A DNA stretch of 50,876 nucleotides, taken from an uncultured Clostridia bacterium. Lineage in GTDB: Bacteria; Bacillota; Clostridia; TANB77; CAG-508. The stretch is from assembly GCA_947626555.1 (NCBI GenBank), contig CANQSP010000005.1, positions 1 through 50,876 of the forward strand, in the 5' to 3' direction. The notes under the pieces are model-generated. The model saw only the letters and a list, made by a program, of their open reading frames with translations. It was not told the origin of the DNA and searched no databases. The position numbers were made by a program, and so were the translations under genes. Of the stretch, positions 29,774-40,242 are shown piece after piece (positions within the stretch are counted from its first letter, which is position 1; each line of letters begins with the position of its first letter).

Positions 29774-32700
29774 ATGGCGACAAACAAAATAAAAGTATAT
29801 GGAAAATCCAAAAAATACTTACTAACATCAGGAGTTGGAGGAATAGCAATAATACTTTTAGTAGTATTGTTATTAAACATGTTATTCAAAAACTCACAAC
29901 AAATAAATAATACATATAATCCAGAACTAGCCCGTGCCATGGAATACCAAAAAGTTAATGATGGTGATGATGGAGAAACCGGTTCAGAATATGTCAAATT
30001 TGATGCCTTCTTTTTGAGAGACTTAGACAATGATGGTTATGCAGACAAAATAAGAGGAACATGTAGAGAAATAAATGCAACAGACACTTTATATATAAAT
30101 CTAAATGTGTTAACAAATGGTACATTGCAAAACGGAAAAATAGAAATACAAGGACAAAACATCAATTTTAAAACAGCAATAGTAGAAGACGATGTAATTA
30201 AGGAAAATTATATATCAGAAAATACAACAACAATAAGCTTAAAAAATGTAGAAAAAGGAACACAAAAATTAATATATGGAACAGTAAAAGCATTAACTTT
30301 GGGAGCAGATACAAAAAAATATAGTAGTGAAGAAAACAAAATAATATTAACAGGAATACATGTAACAGAAGATGGACAGACTCAAACACCAATAAGAAAA
30401 GAAGTAAGATTTACAGTAGACTGGTATGCAAGTGTAAGCTGCAGTATATATGATTATACAGGTCGTCGTACAGGAATACAAGATATAGAAAAAATAAGAG
30501 ACGAAGAAAATAGGAGTATAAATCTATCATTTTATATAGAAACAAAAGAAGAAAAAGAACTAGCAATATTACAATCTTCATATTTAACAGGAACAATACC
30601 ACCATTAAATGGATATATGCCAACAAAAGTAGAAATAACAGGAACAGACATAACTTCTCATTATGAACAGAAAACAGGATTTTTTGAAGCCAAAAGGGTA
30701 GCAGAATTAAATGAGAGCAAAATAGTAACAAAAAAAGTACCAAGAAATAATACATATAGATTCAATGTAATATATCCAATAGAGGCATACGAAGAAATGG
30801 ACTCAAATACAATAAGCATACAAGTACCATTACAAGCATATTATGAAGGATATAACAATGAAAATGATGAATTTGAGCATCCAGTAAAATCAAATATTGT
30901 AACTAAAACGTTAAGTTTCCTATGGAGGAGACTAGATGGAAATACGGCAATAATTGATGTAAAAGTAGGAAACTATAGAAAATATTATAAAAATAGCGCA
31001 GAATATATAGTGTCAAAAGAGAAGCCATTAAATATGTATAATAGAATATCAGAAAATGAAGTAGAAGATTTCTACACAGTTAAATGGGATGCATATACTG
31101 GAATAGAAGAAAATATATACTCAATACAAATGCAAGAACCAACAGAAAATATTGATAAAGATGAAGATAGATTTTTAGATAGTGAAAATCAATTTCACGA
31201 TATGTCAGGATTTGCTAAAAATGTGGGAATATATTTTACTGGTGCAGATACAATTTTAGGAGAAGATGGAAAAATAGAAGTATATGATACAAGCGAAAAT
31301 AAACTAATACACACATTTACAAGTGCAGACTGGAATACATACAATAGTGAAAATCCATATATGTATAAAGAACCAATAACACACATAAAAGTAGAAACAA
31401 GTAAACTAAATAAAAATAGTAACTTAACTGTATATAATATAAAAGAAATAAATGATAGTATACTACTAGAAACATTTAAAAACAAAGAGCAATTTGATAA
31501 ATTACAAAATATATATTCATATGTAAAAGGAAGAATAAAAACAGAAGAAGAAGGAGAATATGTAGACATAAATATAGACGAACATTTTGCAATATACGAA
31601 GCACCAATTTCTGTAGCAAGCGTAGAAGTAGAGAAAGATACATATGGAACACAAAAAGAAGAAAAACAGGTAAATATAATAATAAAAACAACATCTTCAT
31701 ACTACAATATGGAAGAATGGGCAAATGGAAGGTTTTTAGTAGAACTACCAAAAGAAGTTTTAGACATAAAAATAAATAATGTCACATCATCAGATGGAAA
31801 TATAAATATATTGGCATATGGAGTACACGAAATAGAAGGACAAAAATTCATACAAATAGAAACAGAAAATGAAATACCAACAACTTACAGTATAGTAGTA
31901 AATTGTGATTTAACAGCAGATCCAAGAATAACAACTAAAAGCGGAAAGTTGAAATTGTATGCAATAAATGAAAATTGTGAAAACTATAAATACTCTGAAC
32001 AAGATGCTTATGATATAGATAAAGATTCAAATACAATAGAGCAAGTATGTTATGCAGAAAAGGATATGTATTTTGTATCACCAAGTTCACTACTTACAAA
32101 TCAACAAGCCACAGAATATAATCAAAAAGGAGAAACAGCGGTAGCACCACAAATAGCAACAATAGATAAAACAGAGGTAGATACAGCAAAAATAAAGATA
32201 AGTCTTACAAATAACTACGGAAGTACAGTAAGTGAAGTAAAAATAGTTGGAAAAATACCAACTAAAGAAAATACATTTATAATAAATAAATCAAAACTAG
32301 GTTCTAATTTTAATACAACAATGGAAGGAAAAATAGAAGTACCAGCAGAATTAGAAAACTATGTAACTGTATATTACTCAGATAGAGAAGACATAACAGG
32401 AGATTTAACAGATGAAAAAAATAATTGGAATGAAAATTTAGATCCAGCACAAGCAAAATCCTATTTAATAGATTTAGGAGAATATAGCCTAGATGTAAAC
32501 GAACAATTGGAATTTAGTTATGAAATAAAATTACCAGATACAGTGCAATATAATGATATTTCGTATAGTACTCATGCAGTATATTACTGCTTAGATACAG
32601 ATGGTGGAAAATTTAAAACAGAAATAGAAACAAGTAAATTAGGATTCAGAATAGAAAGAAAATATAATCTTAATTTGAAAAAACTAAAAGAGAAAACAGA

Positions 32701-35700
32701 AACTCCAGTACAAGGAGCGGTATTTGCAATAATAGAAGTTACAGAAGATGAAGGAGAAAGTATAAAAGAAGGAAAATTAGGAACAACAAATGCAGAAGGA
32801 ATGTTCACAATAGAAGATTTATATGTAGATAAAACATATATATTAAAAGAAATACGTACACCAAGTTCTTATGAAAAAAACACCACGGAATACAAGTTTA
32901 AAGTAACAGTAGCAACAGATGAATTACAATTACAAGATTTATCAGAAGGAAAAAAATTAGAATCAGCAGAAATAACTCAGCCAACGGACGGAAGCAGAGG
33001 AATATTAAATGTAAAAGTAGAAAATACACCAAAATATCAAATAGTATTAACTAAAAAAGAACAAGACACAGGTACGCCAATTCCAGGAGTAAGGTATAAC
33101 TTAAAAGGTGGAAACTTAGAAAATGAGGGAATAACAATAGTAACAGATAAAGAAGGAAAGCTAACAATATCAGAATTATCAAGAGAAACAGAATATACGC
33201 TAACGGAAGTATCAGCAGTAGGATACTATTTAATGGAAACACCAATAATTTTTAAAATGACCAATGAAGATGGAACAGTTAAGTTCAAAACAACACAAGG
33301 GGAATTTGTAAAGACGTCAGAAGTAACAATAGGAGATGGAGTAACAGGAATAAATGCTCAAGATAAAGTAGAAGTGGAATTAGAAGACGAAAAAGTGCCA
33401 ACATATTCAATAACATTAAAAAAATATGCAAAAGACAAACAAGACATTACATTGAGGGGTGCACAATATAAAATAGAAGGTGAGGGCATAAAAGAAGGAG
33501 GAGAAATATATACAACAGGAGAAGAAGGAACATTAATAGTAGAAGGACTAATAACAATAAATGGGTTATATGAATATGTAGAAGAAAAACCACAAGTAAC
33601 AGGAGTATATACAATAACAGAAATAACGCCACCAGAAGGTTATAGTTTAAATGCAACTTCACTACAATTTAGAGCAGAAAGAAAAAGAAATAATAATTTA
33701 GAAATTCATATAATAAAAGGAAGGGAATTAATAAGATTAGTGCCAGATATAGAGGATATGTCAGGTTTTACAAAACAAGATATAACAATAACAAATGCAG
33801 ACAATGCAAATGCAAATATTCAAATAGGTTTAGTAGATGAACCATTATTTAAATTAACAAAAACAGAAAAAGAAACCAAAACACCAATACCAAATACTAA
33901 ATTTAAATTAATAGAAATAGATGAAGAATATAATGAAATAGGACCTGCAAAAGATATTAACGAGAAAGAAGTTGGAGAAGAAGAAAAAATAAATGGCAAA
34001 ATAGAAAGAGTAGTAACAACAGATGAAAAAGGAATAATATCATATGGATTAAAAAGTGGCTTATATAAAGCAGTAGAAGTACAATCAGCAGATGGATATA
34101 TATTCCCAGAAAATGAAGAGCAAAGAACATATTATTTTGGCGTAGATGAAAGTAAGAAACAAGAAACAGAACAAGATGTAACATGGTCAAATGAAGTAGC
34201 AAGCAATAGATGGAATAAAGTAGACTCAGTTTATAAGACGAAAGATAAAGGAATAGTAATAGCAGGATATTTTACAGGAAAATTAGATTTAGATGGTGAC
34301 GAAAAAGCTGACTTAACAGGGGAAGACAAAGCTTACTCTGGATTTATAGCAAAATATACAGAAGATGGAAAATTAAATTTTGCAAAAAATATTACTTGTA
34401 CTAACGAAGTTAAAGCAACAAACGTAATTCAAACACAAGATGGAGGGTATATAATTATAGGAGATTATAATGGTGCAAATTTAAAAATAGGACAAGTAGA
34501 TACAGGATTAAAAGATATTACGGGATATAAAAAGGGTTTTGTTATAAAATTCCTAGAAGACGGAACATATTCTTGGGGTAAAGAGATTGTAGATGAAAAT
34601 AAAGACGTTAATGCAGTCTGTGTGGTAGAAGACACAAATGGAGATATTATAGTAGGGGCAAATACAAATGAAAATGGAAATCCAAAAATTGTGGAATATA
34701 GTCAGCAAGGTGAAGAACAATACGAAACAGAAATACCATCTGGAGTTTACATAGAAGATATGGTAACTAGTTTAACTAATAATGCCATAATAGTAATTAG
34801 TTCAACAAAAGAAGTAACAACATCTTCAACCACAGGAAGAATAGATACATATCAAAATGGATCAGTCACACCAAATGCAACAGTAGATTTTAATCCATCA
34901 GCAATTACAAGGTTAGCTACAGGAAAATATGTAATAGTAGGTAACTATATGGGTACTGCACAAGGGGTTCAAACATCAGAAGAATACTATGATGGAATTA
35001 TAGTTGATTATGATGGTAATAGTGTAAGCAATCCTAGATTTGTAAAAGGAAATAGCGACGACATGATTACAGCAGTTGAAGCAACTAGTGATGAAGGATT
35101 TATAGTAGGAACATATACACATAGTAATGCACTAGATTTCGATAATAGAAATGAAGATATAGCAAAGGAAATGTTAAATATATCAGGCAATACAGATGCT
35201 TTGATAATTAAATATGACCGTACAGGAAATTATGAAAGTTATAAACAAATTCAAGGCACAAACATGGAACAAATAACAGATATAGCAGAGAGAAAAGAAA
35301 ATGAATATGTTGTTGTAGGATATTTTAACAGTAAAACAGTATCAGCATATAAGCCAGAAAAAGATGAAACAAACTTAAAATTATCACAATACACAGATGG
35401 ATTTGTATTAAATTATGGAGAAAAAGTAGTAGCACCGGAAATACCAGAAAAGTCAGAAATTGAAGTAGAAAACGAATTAAAGAGTTATATAATTACAACA
35501 GAAATAAAATTATTAGAAGGTCAAAAAGAAGCAGGAGGAACAATTACAGGAGGAACGCTTTCTGGAGAAGATAGAAATCCAGTGGAAACAGTAAAACATG
35601 GTAAAAATAGTATAACTACTATAGAAATAGAACCAAAAGATAAATATAAAATAGTAAGTATAACAATAAATGATGAAAATTATGCATTCACACCAGATAA

Positions 35701-37663
35701 TACAGGAAAAGTAATAATGCCACAATTTAAAAATATGACATCAAATAAGCACATAGTAGTAACATTTAGTAATACAGCCTCAAGTATAATAGTACATCAC
35801 TATTTAGATGGAACAGAAAGTAATCCTGAACCAACTCAAATCGCACCAGATGAAATAAAAGTAGGAGAAATAGGAAAAAAATATACAACAGAGCCATATA
35901 CTCAATCGGATCAATATGAGTTAAAAAGAAATGAAGAAGGAGAGTTTATATTACCATATAACAAAAGTGGAGATTTTGAAGCAGATATACAACAAGTTAC
36001 ATATTTATATATAGAAAAGAAAGTACCGTTAATAGTACATCACTATTTAGAAGGAACAGAAACACATGTAGAAAAAGCAGATGGAAGTTTAGCAGAAGAT
36101 ATGATGGCATGGGAAACAGCAGGAACATCATATACAACAGAACCGTTAAAACCATATAATGACGAAACAGAGCAAAATGCAAACAAAAAATTGGCAGAAA
36201 AATATGAACTAACCAAAACACCAATAAATGCAGAAGGAACATATAAATATCCAAAAGTAGAAGTAACATACGAATACAAAGTCAAAACATATAACGTTAT
36301 AACAAAAGTCAAAACACATGTAGAAAAAGATGAATACGGACAAGAACAAGAAGTAAAAGGTGGAAAAATACTAGGAGAAGATGTAAGTGTTTATGAAACC
36401 GTAGAGCATGGTCAAAACAATACACAAACAATAACAGCAACACCAGAAGAAAACTACAAAGTAAAGAGCATAACATTAAACGAAAGAGAACTACAAAAAG
36501 ACGAAGATTATACTTTAGACGAAGCTACAGGAAGCATAACACTACACACAATAACAAATATAAAAGAAGACCAAACAATAGAAGTAGAATTTGAAAAAAT
36601 ACAAACACTAGTAGTAGTAAACCATTACATATATGATAAAAAGACAGGAACGAAAACGCAAAATCCAGTACCATTATCAACAGGACATAATGCAGAAAGA
36701 GAAGAAAGCTATGGACCAATAGGAGAAATGTATGTAACCAAAGCAAAAGAAGACATACTAGAAGGATATGAGCTATATGAAGAACCAGGAAACAGCAGTG
36801 GATATAGGGAAAAAGATCCAATATACGTAAATTACTATTATGCAATAAAAGACGCAGACATAATACATGCAGTTACAAAAGATGGAACACAAATAATAAC
36901 ATCAAAAGATGAAGAAATAAACTACACAATAGGTTACACAGCAACAATAAAACAATATGAAGGAAACGCAACAGTTACAATAGTAGACACATTACCATAT
37001 GCACTAGACAAAGACAAAATGAAAGAAATAGCAGAAAGCAAAGGCATAGAAACAACGAACGGTGAAGAATGGTTAAAAACATTACTAGCTGGAGGAACAT
37101 ACGAAGAAAAAGCAGGAAGTGAAGAAGATATTGCACAAGGAAACAACATGATATATACCATAACATGGGTAGAACAAGAAAATCAAATAAATACTACTAG
37201 TTCAGACGAAGAATTGCCACAAGAACCAACAATAACAATAAACAAAGAAATAACGGTAGTATTCAAAGGAATAAGCACAAAAGAACCACCAGAGGGCGAA
37301 GAAAACATCTTCACAAACAAAGTAAAAGCAACAATACAATTAGATGCAACAAGTCAAGAAGTAGAAACACAAGAAGTAACTCATGATACAAAAACTAATT
37401 TTATAAAAAATATAAAAGTAACAAAAACATGGAATCATAAAGAAAATATATATGAAAGACCAACAAAGGTAACATTACAATTAAAAATAGAAGGTCAAGA
37501 CGAAGTAATAGCTAGCCATATTGTCAGTGCAGAAAACAGCTGGACACATACATTCACAGGATTAAAGAAATACGACGATGCCGGAAATGAAATAGAATAC
37601 ACTGTGGATGAAGCAGAAGTAGACGGAGAAAGTCTACAATATTATGAAAAAACATTAAACTAA
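29774..37663 (+). CDS. giant multidomain surface protein (Cna-B/SpaA, propeller-like and MucBP domains)
   Basis: 2,629 residues, intact, ATG after TTAGGAGGTAC. N-terminal membrane segment (about 15-35) and an early Ca-binding-like loop DLDNDGYAD. Then a long adhesin-like region to about 950; four SpaA/Cna-B-like domains (about 960-1065, 1080-1195, 1205-1325, 1355-1460; e.g. GAVFAIIEV, GVRYNLKGG, GAQYKIEGE, NTKFKLIEI). A region of propeller-like repeats follows (about 1465-1880; GIVIAGYFTG, GGYIIIGDYNG, YVIVGNYMG, EGFIVGTYTH), then MucBP-type repeats (VHHYLDGTE, VHHYLEGTE, VNHYIYDKKTG; about 2000-2360). The C-terminal module (about 2370-2629) is shared with the tandem surface proteins. It ends QYYEKTLN with no LPXTG or hydrophobic tail, so covalent wall anchoring by sortase is unlikely. 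It supplies the intact reference for the frameshifted C-terminal module of proteins A and B. Probable role: adhesion or matrix; inferred. Confidence 0.88.
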   Translation: MATNKIKVYGKSKKYLLTSGVGGIAIILLVVLLLNMLFKNSQQINNTYNPELARAMEYQKVNDGDDGETGSEYVKFDAFFLRDLDNDGYADKIRGTCREINATDTLYINLNVLTNGTLQNGKIEIQGQNINFKTAIVEDDVIKENYISENTTTISLKNVEKGTQKLIYGTVKALTLGADTKKYSSEENKIILTGIHVTEDGQTQTPIRKEVRFTVDWYASVSCSIYDYTGRRTGIQDIEKIRDEENRSINLSFYIETKEEKELAILQSSYLTGTIPPLNGYMPTKVEITGTDITSHYEQKTGFFEAKRVAELNESKIVTKKVPRNNTYRFNVIYPIEAYEEMDSNTISIQVPLQAYYEGYNNENDEFEHPVKSNIVTKTLSFLWRRLDGNTAIIDVKVGNYRKYYKNSAEYIVSKEKPLNMYNRISENEVEDFYTVKWDAYTGIEENIYSIQMQEPTENIDKDEDRFLDSENQFHDMSGFAKNVGIYFTGADTILGEDGKIEVYDTSENKLIHTFTSADWNTYNSENPYMYKEPITHIKVETSKLNKNSNLTVYNIKEINDSILLETFKNKEQFDKLQNIYSYVKGRIKTEEEGEYVDINIDEHFAIYEAPISVASVEVEKDTYGTQKEEKQVNIIIKTTSSYYNMEEWANGRFLVELPKEVLDIKINNVTSSDGNINILAYGVHEIEGQKFIQIETENEIPTTYSIVVNCDLTADPRITTKSGKLKLYAINENCENYKYSEQDAYDIDKDSNTIEQVCYAEKDMYFVSPSSLLTNQQATEYNQKGETAVAPQIATIDKTEVDTAKIKISLTNNYGSTVSEVKIVGKIPTKENTFIINKSKLGSNFNTTMEGKIEVPAELENYVTVYYSDREDITGDLTDEKNNWNENLDPAQAKSYLIDLGEYSLDVNEQLEFSYEIKLPDTVQYNDISYSTHAVYYCLDTDGGKFKTEIETSKLGFRIERKYNLNLKKLKEKTETPVQGAVFAIIEVTEDEGESIKEGKLGTTNAEGMFTIEDLYVDKTYILKEIRTPSSYEKNTTEYKFKVTVATDELQLQDLSEGKKLESAEITQPTDGSRGILNVKVENTPKYQIVLTKKEQDTGTPIPGVRYNLKGGNLENEGITIVTDKEGKLTISELSRETEYTLTEVSAVGYYLMETPIIFKMTNEDGTVKFKTTQGEFVKTSEVTIGDGVTGINAQDKVEVELEDEKVPTYSITLKKYAKDKQDITLRGAQYKIEGEGIKEGGEIYTTGEEGTLIVEGLITINGLYEYVEEKPQVTGVYTITEITPPEGYSLNATSLQFRAERKRNNNLEIHIIKGRELIRLVPDIEDMSGFTKQDITITNADNANANIQIGLVDEPLFKLTKTEKETKTPIPNTKFKLIEIDEEYNEIGPAKDINEKEVGEEEKINGKIERVVTTDEKGIISYGLKSGLYKAVEVQSADGYIFPENEEQRTYYFGVDESKKQETEQDVTWSNEVASNRWNKVDSVYKTKDKGIVIAGYFTGKLDLDGDEKADLTGEDKAYSGFIAKYTEDGKLNFAKNITCTNEVKATNVIQTQDGGYIIIGDYNGANLKIGQVDTGLKDITGYKKGFVIKFLEDGTYSWGKEIVDENKDVNAVCVVEDTNGDIIVGANTNENGNPKIVEYSQQGEEQYETEIPSGVYIEDMVTSLTNNAIIVISSTKEVTTSSTTGRIDTYQNGSVTPNATVDFNPSAITRLATGKYVIVGNYMGTAQGVQTSEEYYDGIIVDYDGNSVSNPRFVKGNSDDMITAVEATSDEGFIVGTYTHSNALDFDNRNEDIAKEMLNISGNTDALIIKYDRTGNYESYKQIQGTNMEQITDIAERKENEYVVVGYFNSKTVSAYKPEKDETNLKLSQYTDGFVLNYGEKVVAPEIPEKSEIEVENELKSYIITTEIKLLEGQKEAGGTITGGTLSGEDRNPVETVKHGKNSITTIEIEPKDKYKIVSITINDENYAFTPDNTGKVIMPQFKNMTSNKHIVVTFSNTASSIIVHHYLDGTESNPEPTQIAPDEIKVGEIGKKYTTEPYTQSDQYELKRNEEGEFILPYNKSGDFEADIQQVTYLYIEKKVPLIVHHYLEGTETHVEKADGSLAEDMMAWETAGTSYTTEPLKPYNDETEQNANKKLAEKYELTKTPINAEGTYKYPKVEVTYEYKVKTYNVITKVKTHVEKDEYGQEQEVKGGKILGEDVSVYETVEHGQNNTQTITATPEENYKVKSITLNERELQKDEDYTLDEATGSITLHTITNIKEDQTIEVEFEKIQTLVVVNHYIYDKKTGTKTQNPVPLSTGHNAEREESYGPIGEMYVTKAKEDILEGYELYEEPGNSSGYREKDPIYVNYYYAIKDADIIHAVTKDGTQIITSKDEEINYTIGYTATIKQYEGNATVTIVDTLPYALDKDKMKEIAESKGIETTNGEEWLKTLLAGGTYEEKAGSEEDIAQGNNMIYTITWVEQENQINTTSSDEELPQEPTITINKEITVVFKGISTKEPPEGEENIFTNKVKATIQLDATSQEVETQEVTHDTKTNFIKNIKVTKTWNHKENIYERPTKVTLQLKIEGQDEVIASHIVSAENSWTHTFTGLKKYDDAGNEIEYTVDEAEVDGESLQYYEKTLN

Positions 37664-37693
37664 TTTCATAAAAATATTATAAGTAGAAATATT

Positions 37694-37735
37694 AAAGACA
37701 ATGCTTAATTTATATTTTAATAAAGCATTGTCTTT
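37694..37735 (+). terminator. terminator after giant surface gene
   Basis: AAAGACAATGCTT (37694-37706) pairs perfectly with AAGCATTGTCTTT (37723-37735); T-rich tract follows. Confidence 0.8.
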
Positions 37736-37822
37736 ATAATATTCACAAGTTAATAAAATAAAAAAAATAGTGTAAAATATATTTATAAGAGTAATGCAAA
37801 AAAAATAATAACAATTATATAC

Positions 37823-37910
37823 TTTGTACTAAACAAAAAAATAATAAAATTAAATTTTGTTCATTGTACTAAACAAAATTCTTGACAAAGTAGAAAGACT
37901 AAGATATAAT
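37823..37910 (+). promoter_or_regulatory. promoter with repeated operator-like motif
   Basis: Full consensus promoter TTGACA (37882-37887), 17 bp, TATAAT (37905-37910). Upstream, the 15-mer TTGTACTAAACAAAA occurs twice (37823-37837 and 37864-37878), and the second copy is part of an imperfect palindrome ATTTTGTT...AACAAAAT. This looks like a repressor or activator site for the ATPase gene. Confidence 0.65.
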
Positions 37911-37939
37911 AAAATAAAGTAAACTAAAAGGAGACGAAA

Positions 37940-39139
37940 ATGATTATTCGTGAAAAATATTTATCTAAAATTAGACCTTTTTATGATCAAGATCTAATAA
38001 AAGTTATAACAGGAGTTAGAAGGTGTGGCAAATCAGTTATATTGTTACAAATAATAGACGAATTAAAAGAAAAAGGAATACCAGAATCACAAATAATATA
38101 TATAAATTTCGAATATGAAGATTATGCCTTTATAAAAAATGATATGGATTTACATGAGTTCATAAAAGAAAAAATAGTAAACAAAAATAAATATTATTTA
38201 TTATTTGATGAAATTCAAAATGTAGAGCACTGGGAAAAAGCCATAAATTCATTCAAAGCGTCTAAAAATGTATCAATATTTATTACAGGTTCTAATAGTG
38301 ACTTGCTATCAGGAGATCTTGCCACGCATATAGCAGGAAGATATGTAAGTTTTAAAGTATATCCATTTACTTTTAAAGAAGTATGCAAATTAAAAAATAT
38401 AACAGACACAAAAGATATAGAAGAAGCATTTTATGATTATATAACTTGGGGGGGAATGCCACAAAGATTTATGATGACAGATGAACTTCAAACTAGAACT
38501 TATTTATCAGACATTTATAATTCAATTTTAATAAAGGATATTGTAGCAAGATTTAATATAAAAGATTTAGACTTATTTAATAGAATAGTAGAATATATAG
38601 TAACGACACCAGCTCAAAACTTTTCAGCAGAAAGTTTATCAAAATACTTTGCCAATAGAGACGGTAGAGAAGTTTCAAAAATAACATTATATAACTATTT
38701 AGAATATATGTCAAAAGCTATGATAATAAATAAGGCTGACAGATATGATGTTAGGGGAAAAAGAATATTAAATGGAAAATACAAATATTATTTAACAGAT
38801 TTAGGTTTTGGCCAAATAATGAACATAGGAAAAAAACTACAATTAGGAGCATACTTAGAGAATATAGTATATAATGAATTACTTTCTAGAGAATATGATG
38901 TTAAAGTGGGAAATTTAGAAAATGGAGAAATAGATTTTATAGCAACAAGATTTAAGGAAAAAATATATATTCAAGTAGCTTATATTTTAGCAGATGAATC
39001 TGTTATCCAAAGAGAATTTGGGGCATTTAAAAATATAGATGATAATTATCCTAAATACGTATTAACAATGGATAAGATTGACTTTTCACAAAATGGTATA
39101 ATTCATAAAAATGTAATCGATTGGTTATTAGAAGAATAA
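37940..39139 (+). CDS. AAA ATPase with C-terminal DUF4143 domain
   Basis: 399 residues, ATG after AAAAGGAGACGAAA. N-terminal ATPase: Walker A GVRRCGKS (25-32), Walker B YYLLFDEIQN with D90-E91, and sensor-like FITGSNSDLLSGDLATHIAGRY. The C-terminal half (about 180-399) carries the DUF4143 region with a nuclease-like LENGEIDFIA motif (about 329-338: EIDF). Members of this large family are common in prokaryotic accessory regions; their function is not well established (suggested links to defence or toxin systems are unproven). It stands alone with a strong promoter, an operator-like repeat and its own terminator, consistent with an independently acquired cargo gene. Confidence 0.88.
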   Translation: MIIREKYLSKIRPFYDQDLIKVITGVRRCGKSVILLQIIDELKEKGIPESQIIYINFEYEDYAFIKNDMDLHEFIKEKIVNKNKYYLLFDEIQNVEHWEKAINSFKASKNVSIFITGSNSDLLSGDLATHIAGRYVSFKVYPFTFKEVCKLKNITDTKDIEEAFYDYITWGGMPQRFMMTDELQTRTYLSDIYNSILIKDIVARFNIKDLDLFNRIVEYIVTTPAQNFSAESLSKYFANRDGREVSKITLYNYLEYMSKAMIINKADRYDVRGKRILNGKYKYYLTDLGFGQIMNIGKKLQLGAYLENIVYNELLSREYDVKVGNLENGEIDFIATRFKEKIYIQVAYILADESVIQREFGAFKNIDDNYPKYVLTMDKIDFSQNGIIHKNVIDWLLEE

Positions 39140-39162
39140 TTTTTAGTAGTTAATTTATTTTG

Positions 39163-39197
39163 AAAAGTGAATTTATTTTGTATAAATTCACTTTTTT
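39163..39197 (+). terminator. terminator after DUF4143 ATPase gene
   Basis: AAAAGTGAATTTA (39163-39175) pairs with TAAATTCACTTTT (39183-39195), then T-run. The following 39198-39447 is AT-rich with no gene seen. Confidence 0.75.
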
Positions 39198-39447
39198 TCA
39201 TCTTTACATATTTTAAAAACATTTTTTATATTCCAAATATTTTATAAAATTACGAAAATGAAAATTCAAATAAAGTCTAGTAAAATTTGTCAGAATATGT
39301 TAAACTATGAATATAAATTATAAACGAATGTAATTAATAAATTATAAGATAGTTACCACAGAAAAAGAGCAAATAAAGCTTGAATAATATATAAAATTTA
39401 GAAATTATTAATTTAAAATTATGCCTTAGAAAGGAATGACAGTATTT

Positions 39448-40092
39448 ATGAAAAAACTATATATATGTGCTATGGAAAAAGAAGCAGAAGGAATAATAAA
39501 AAAGCTAAAAATGCAAAAAGTAAACGAAAACACATATAAAAACGAAACCGAAACAATGCTAATAACAGGGATAGGAAAGCAAAGAACAGCGATAAGTTTA
39601 GTAAAATATTTAGCAGAAAACGAAAAGCCAGATGTAGCAATAAATATAGGTTATGCAGGTTCAACAAACATAGAAATAGGCACATGGGTAAATGTAACAA
39701 AATCATATAATTATGAATGGAAAATTCCAGGGGAAGAAAAATATAGCATGAAAGACGTAGGAAACCAAAATTTAATAGAAATAAACACACATGAAAATTC
39801 GAAGAGCACAGTCCTTGATAAAGAAAATAAGGAAAATAAAGAAATTATAAAAGATATGTTTATACAAAAAGCACCATGTTATTCAGCAGAAAGTTTTGTA
39901 ACAAAAACGAATATAAAAGAAACAGTAGTATTTGACATGGAGCTACACTCAATAGCAATAATATGTGACATGTATAAAATACCACTAATATCCTTAAAAA
40001 TGATTAGTGACAATTTAAGTATGGACAAGTATTATGAAAACATAGAGAAAAAAGAAATTAAGAATTTAGAAACTTGCTTAGATATAATATAA
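39448..40092 (+). CDS. nucleosidase-like protein (MTA/SAH nucleosidase, PNP/UDP phosphorylase fold)
   Basis: 214 residues from the ATG at 39448 (MKKLYICAMEKEAEG), which lies 12 bases after GAAAGGA; an ATG at 39436 directly touches that site and is unlikely. Family marks: N-terminal ICAMEKEAEGI, AINIGYAGS in the place of the family's glycine-rich base and ribose site, FDMELHSIA with the conserved Glu, and ISLKMISDN with the conserved Asp. MTA/SAH nucleosidases cleave methylthioadenosine and S-adenosylhomocysteine in methyl recycling. The protein is a little shorter than the usual 230 residues and the motifs are diverged, so substrate specificity is uncertain. It precedes smc by 150 bp. Confidence 0.75.
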   Translation: MKKLYICAMEKEAEGIIKKLKMQKVNENTYKNETETMLITGIGKQRTAISLVKYLAENEKPDVAINIGYAGSTNIEIGTWVNVTKSYNYEWKIPGEEKYSMKDVGNQNLIEINTHENSKSTVLDKENKENKEIIKDMFIQKAPCYSAESFVTKTNIKETVVFDMELHSIAIICDMYKIPLISLKMISDNLSMDKYYENIEKKEIKNLETCLDII

Positions 40093-40242
40093 ATTAAGTA
40101 TAATGCAAACGCACATAATAAACGTAAATTATTAAAAACATAAATTATTATAAACGTAAATTATTCGCAGTAAAACAAATGAGCAGAAACATTAAAAATT
40201 GTAAAAGTAAAAGAAAAACAAAAAGAAAAGTAGGGAAAAAAC

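Noticed and set aside
29774-37663. LPXTG cell-wall anchor in the surface proteins
   Set aside because: The C termini end right after the Cna-B-like fold; no LPXTG, hydrophobic stretch or basic tail is present, and no sortase gene lies in the window.
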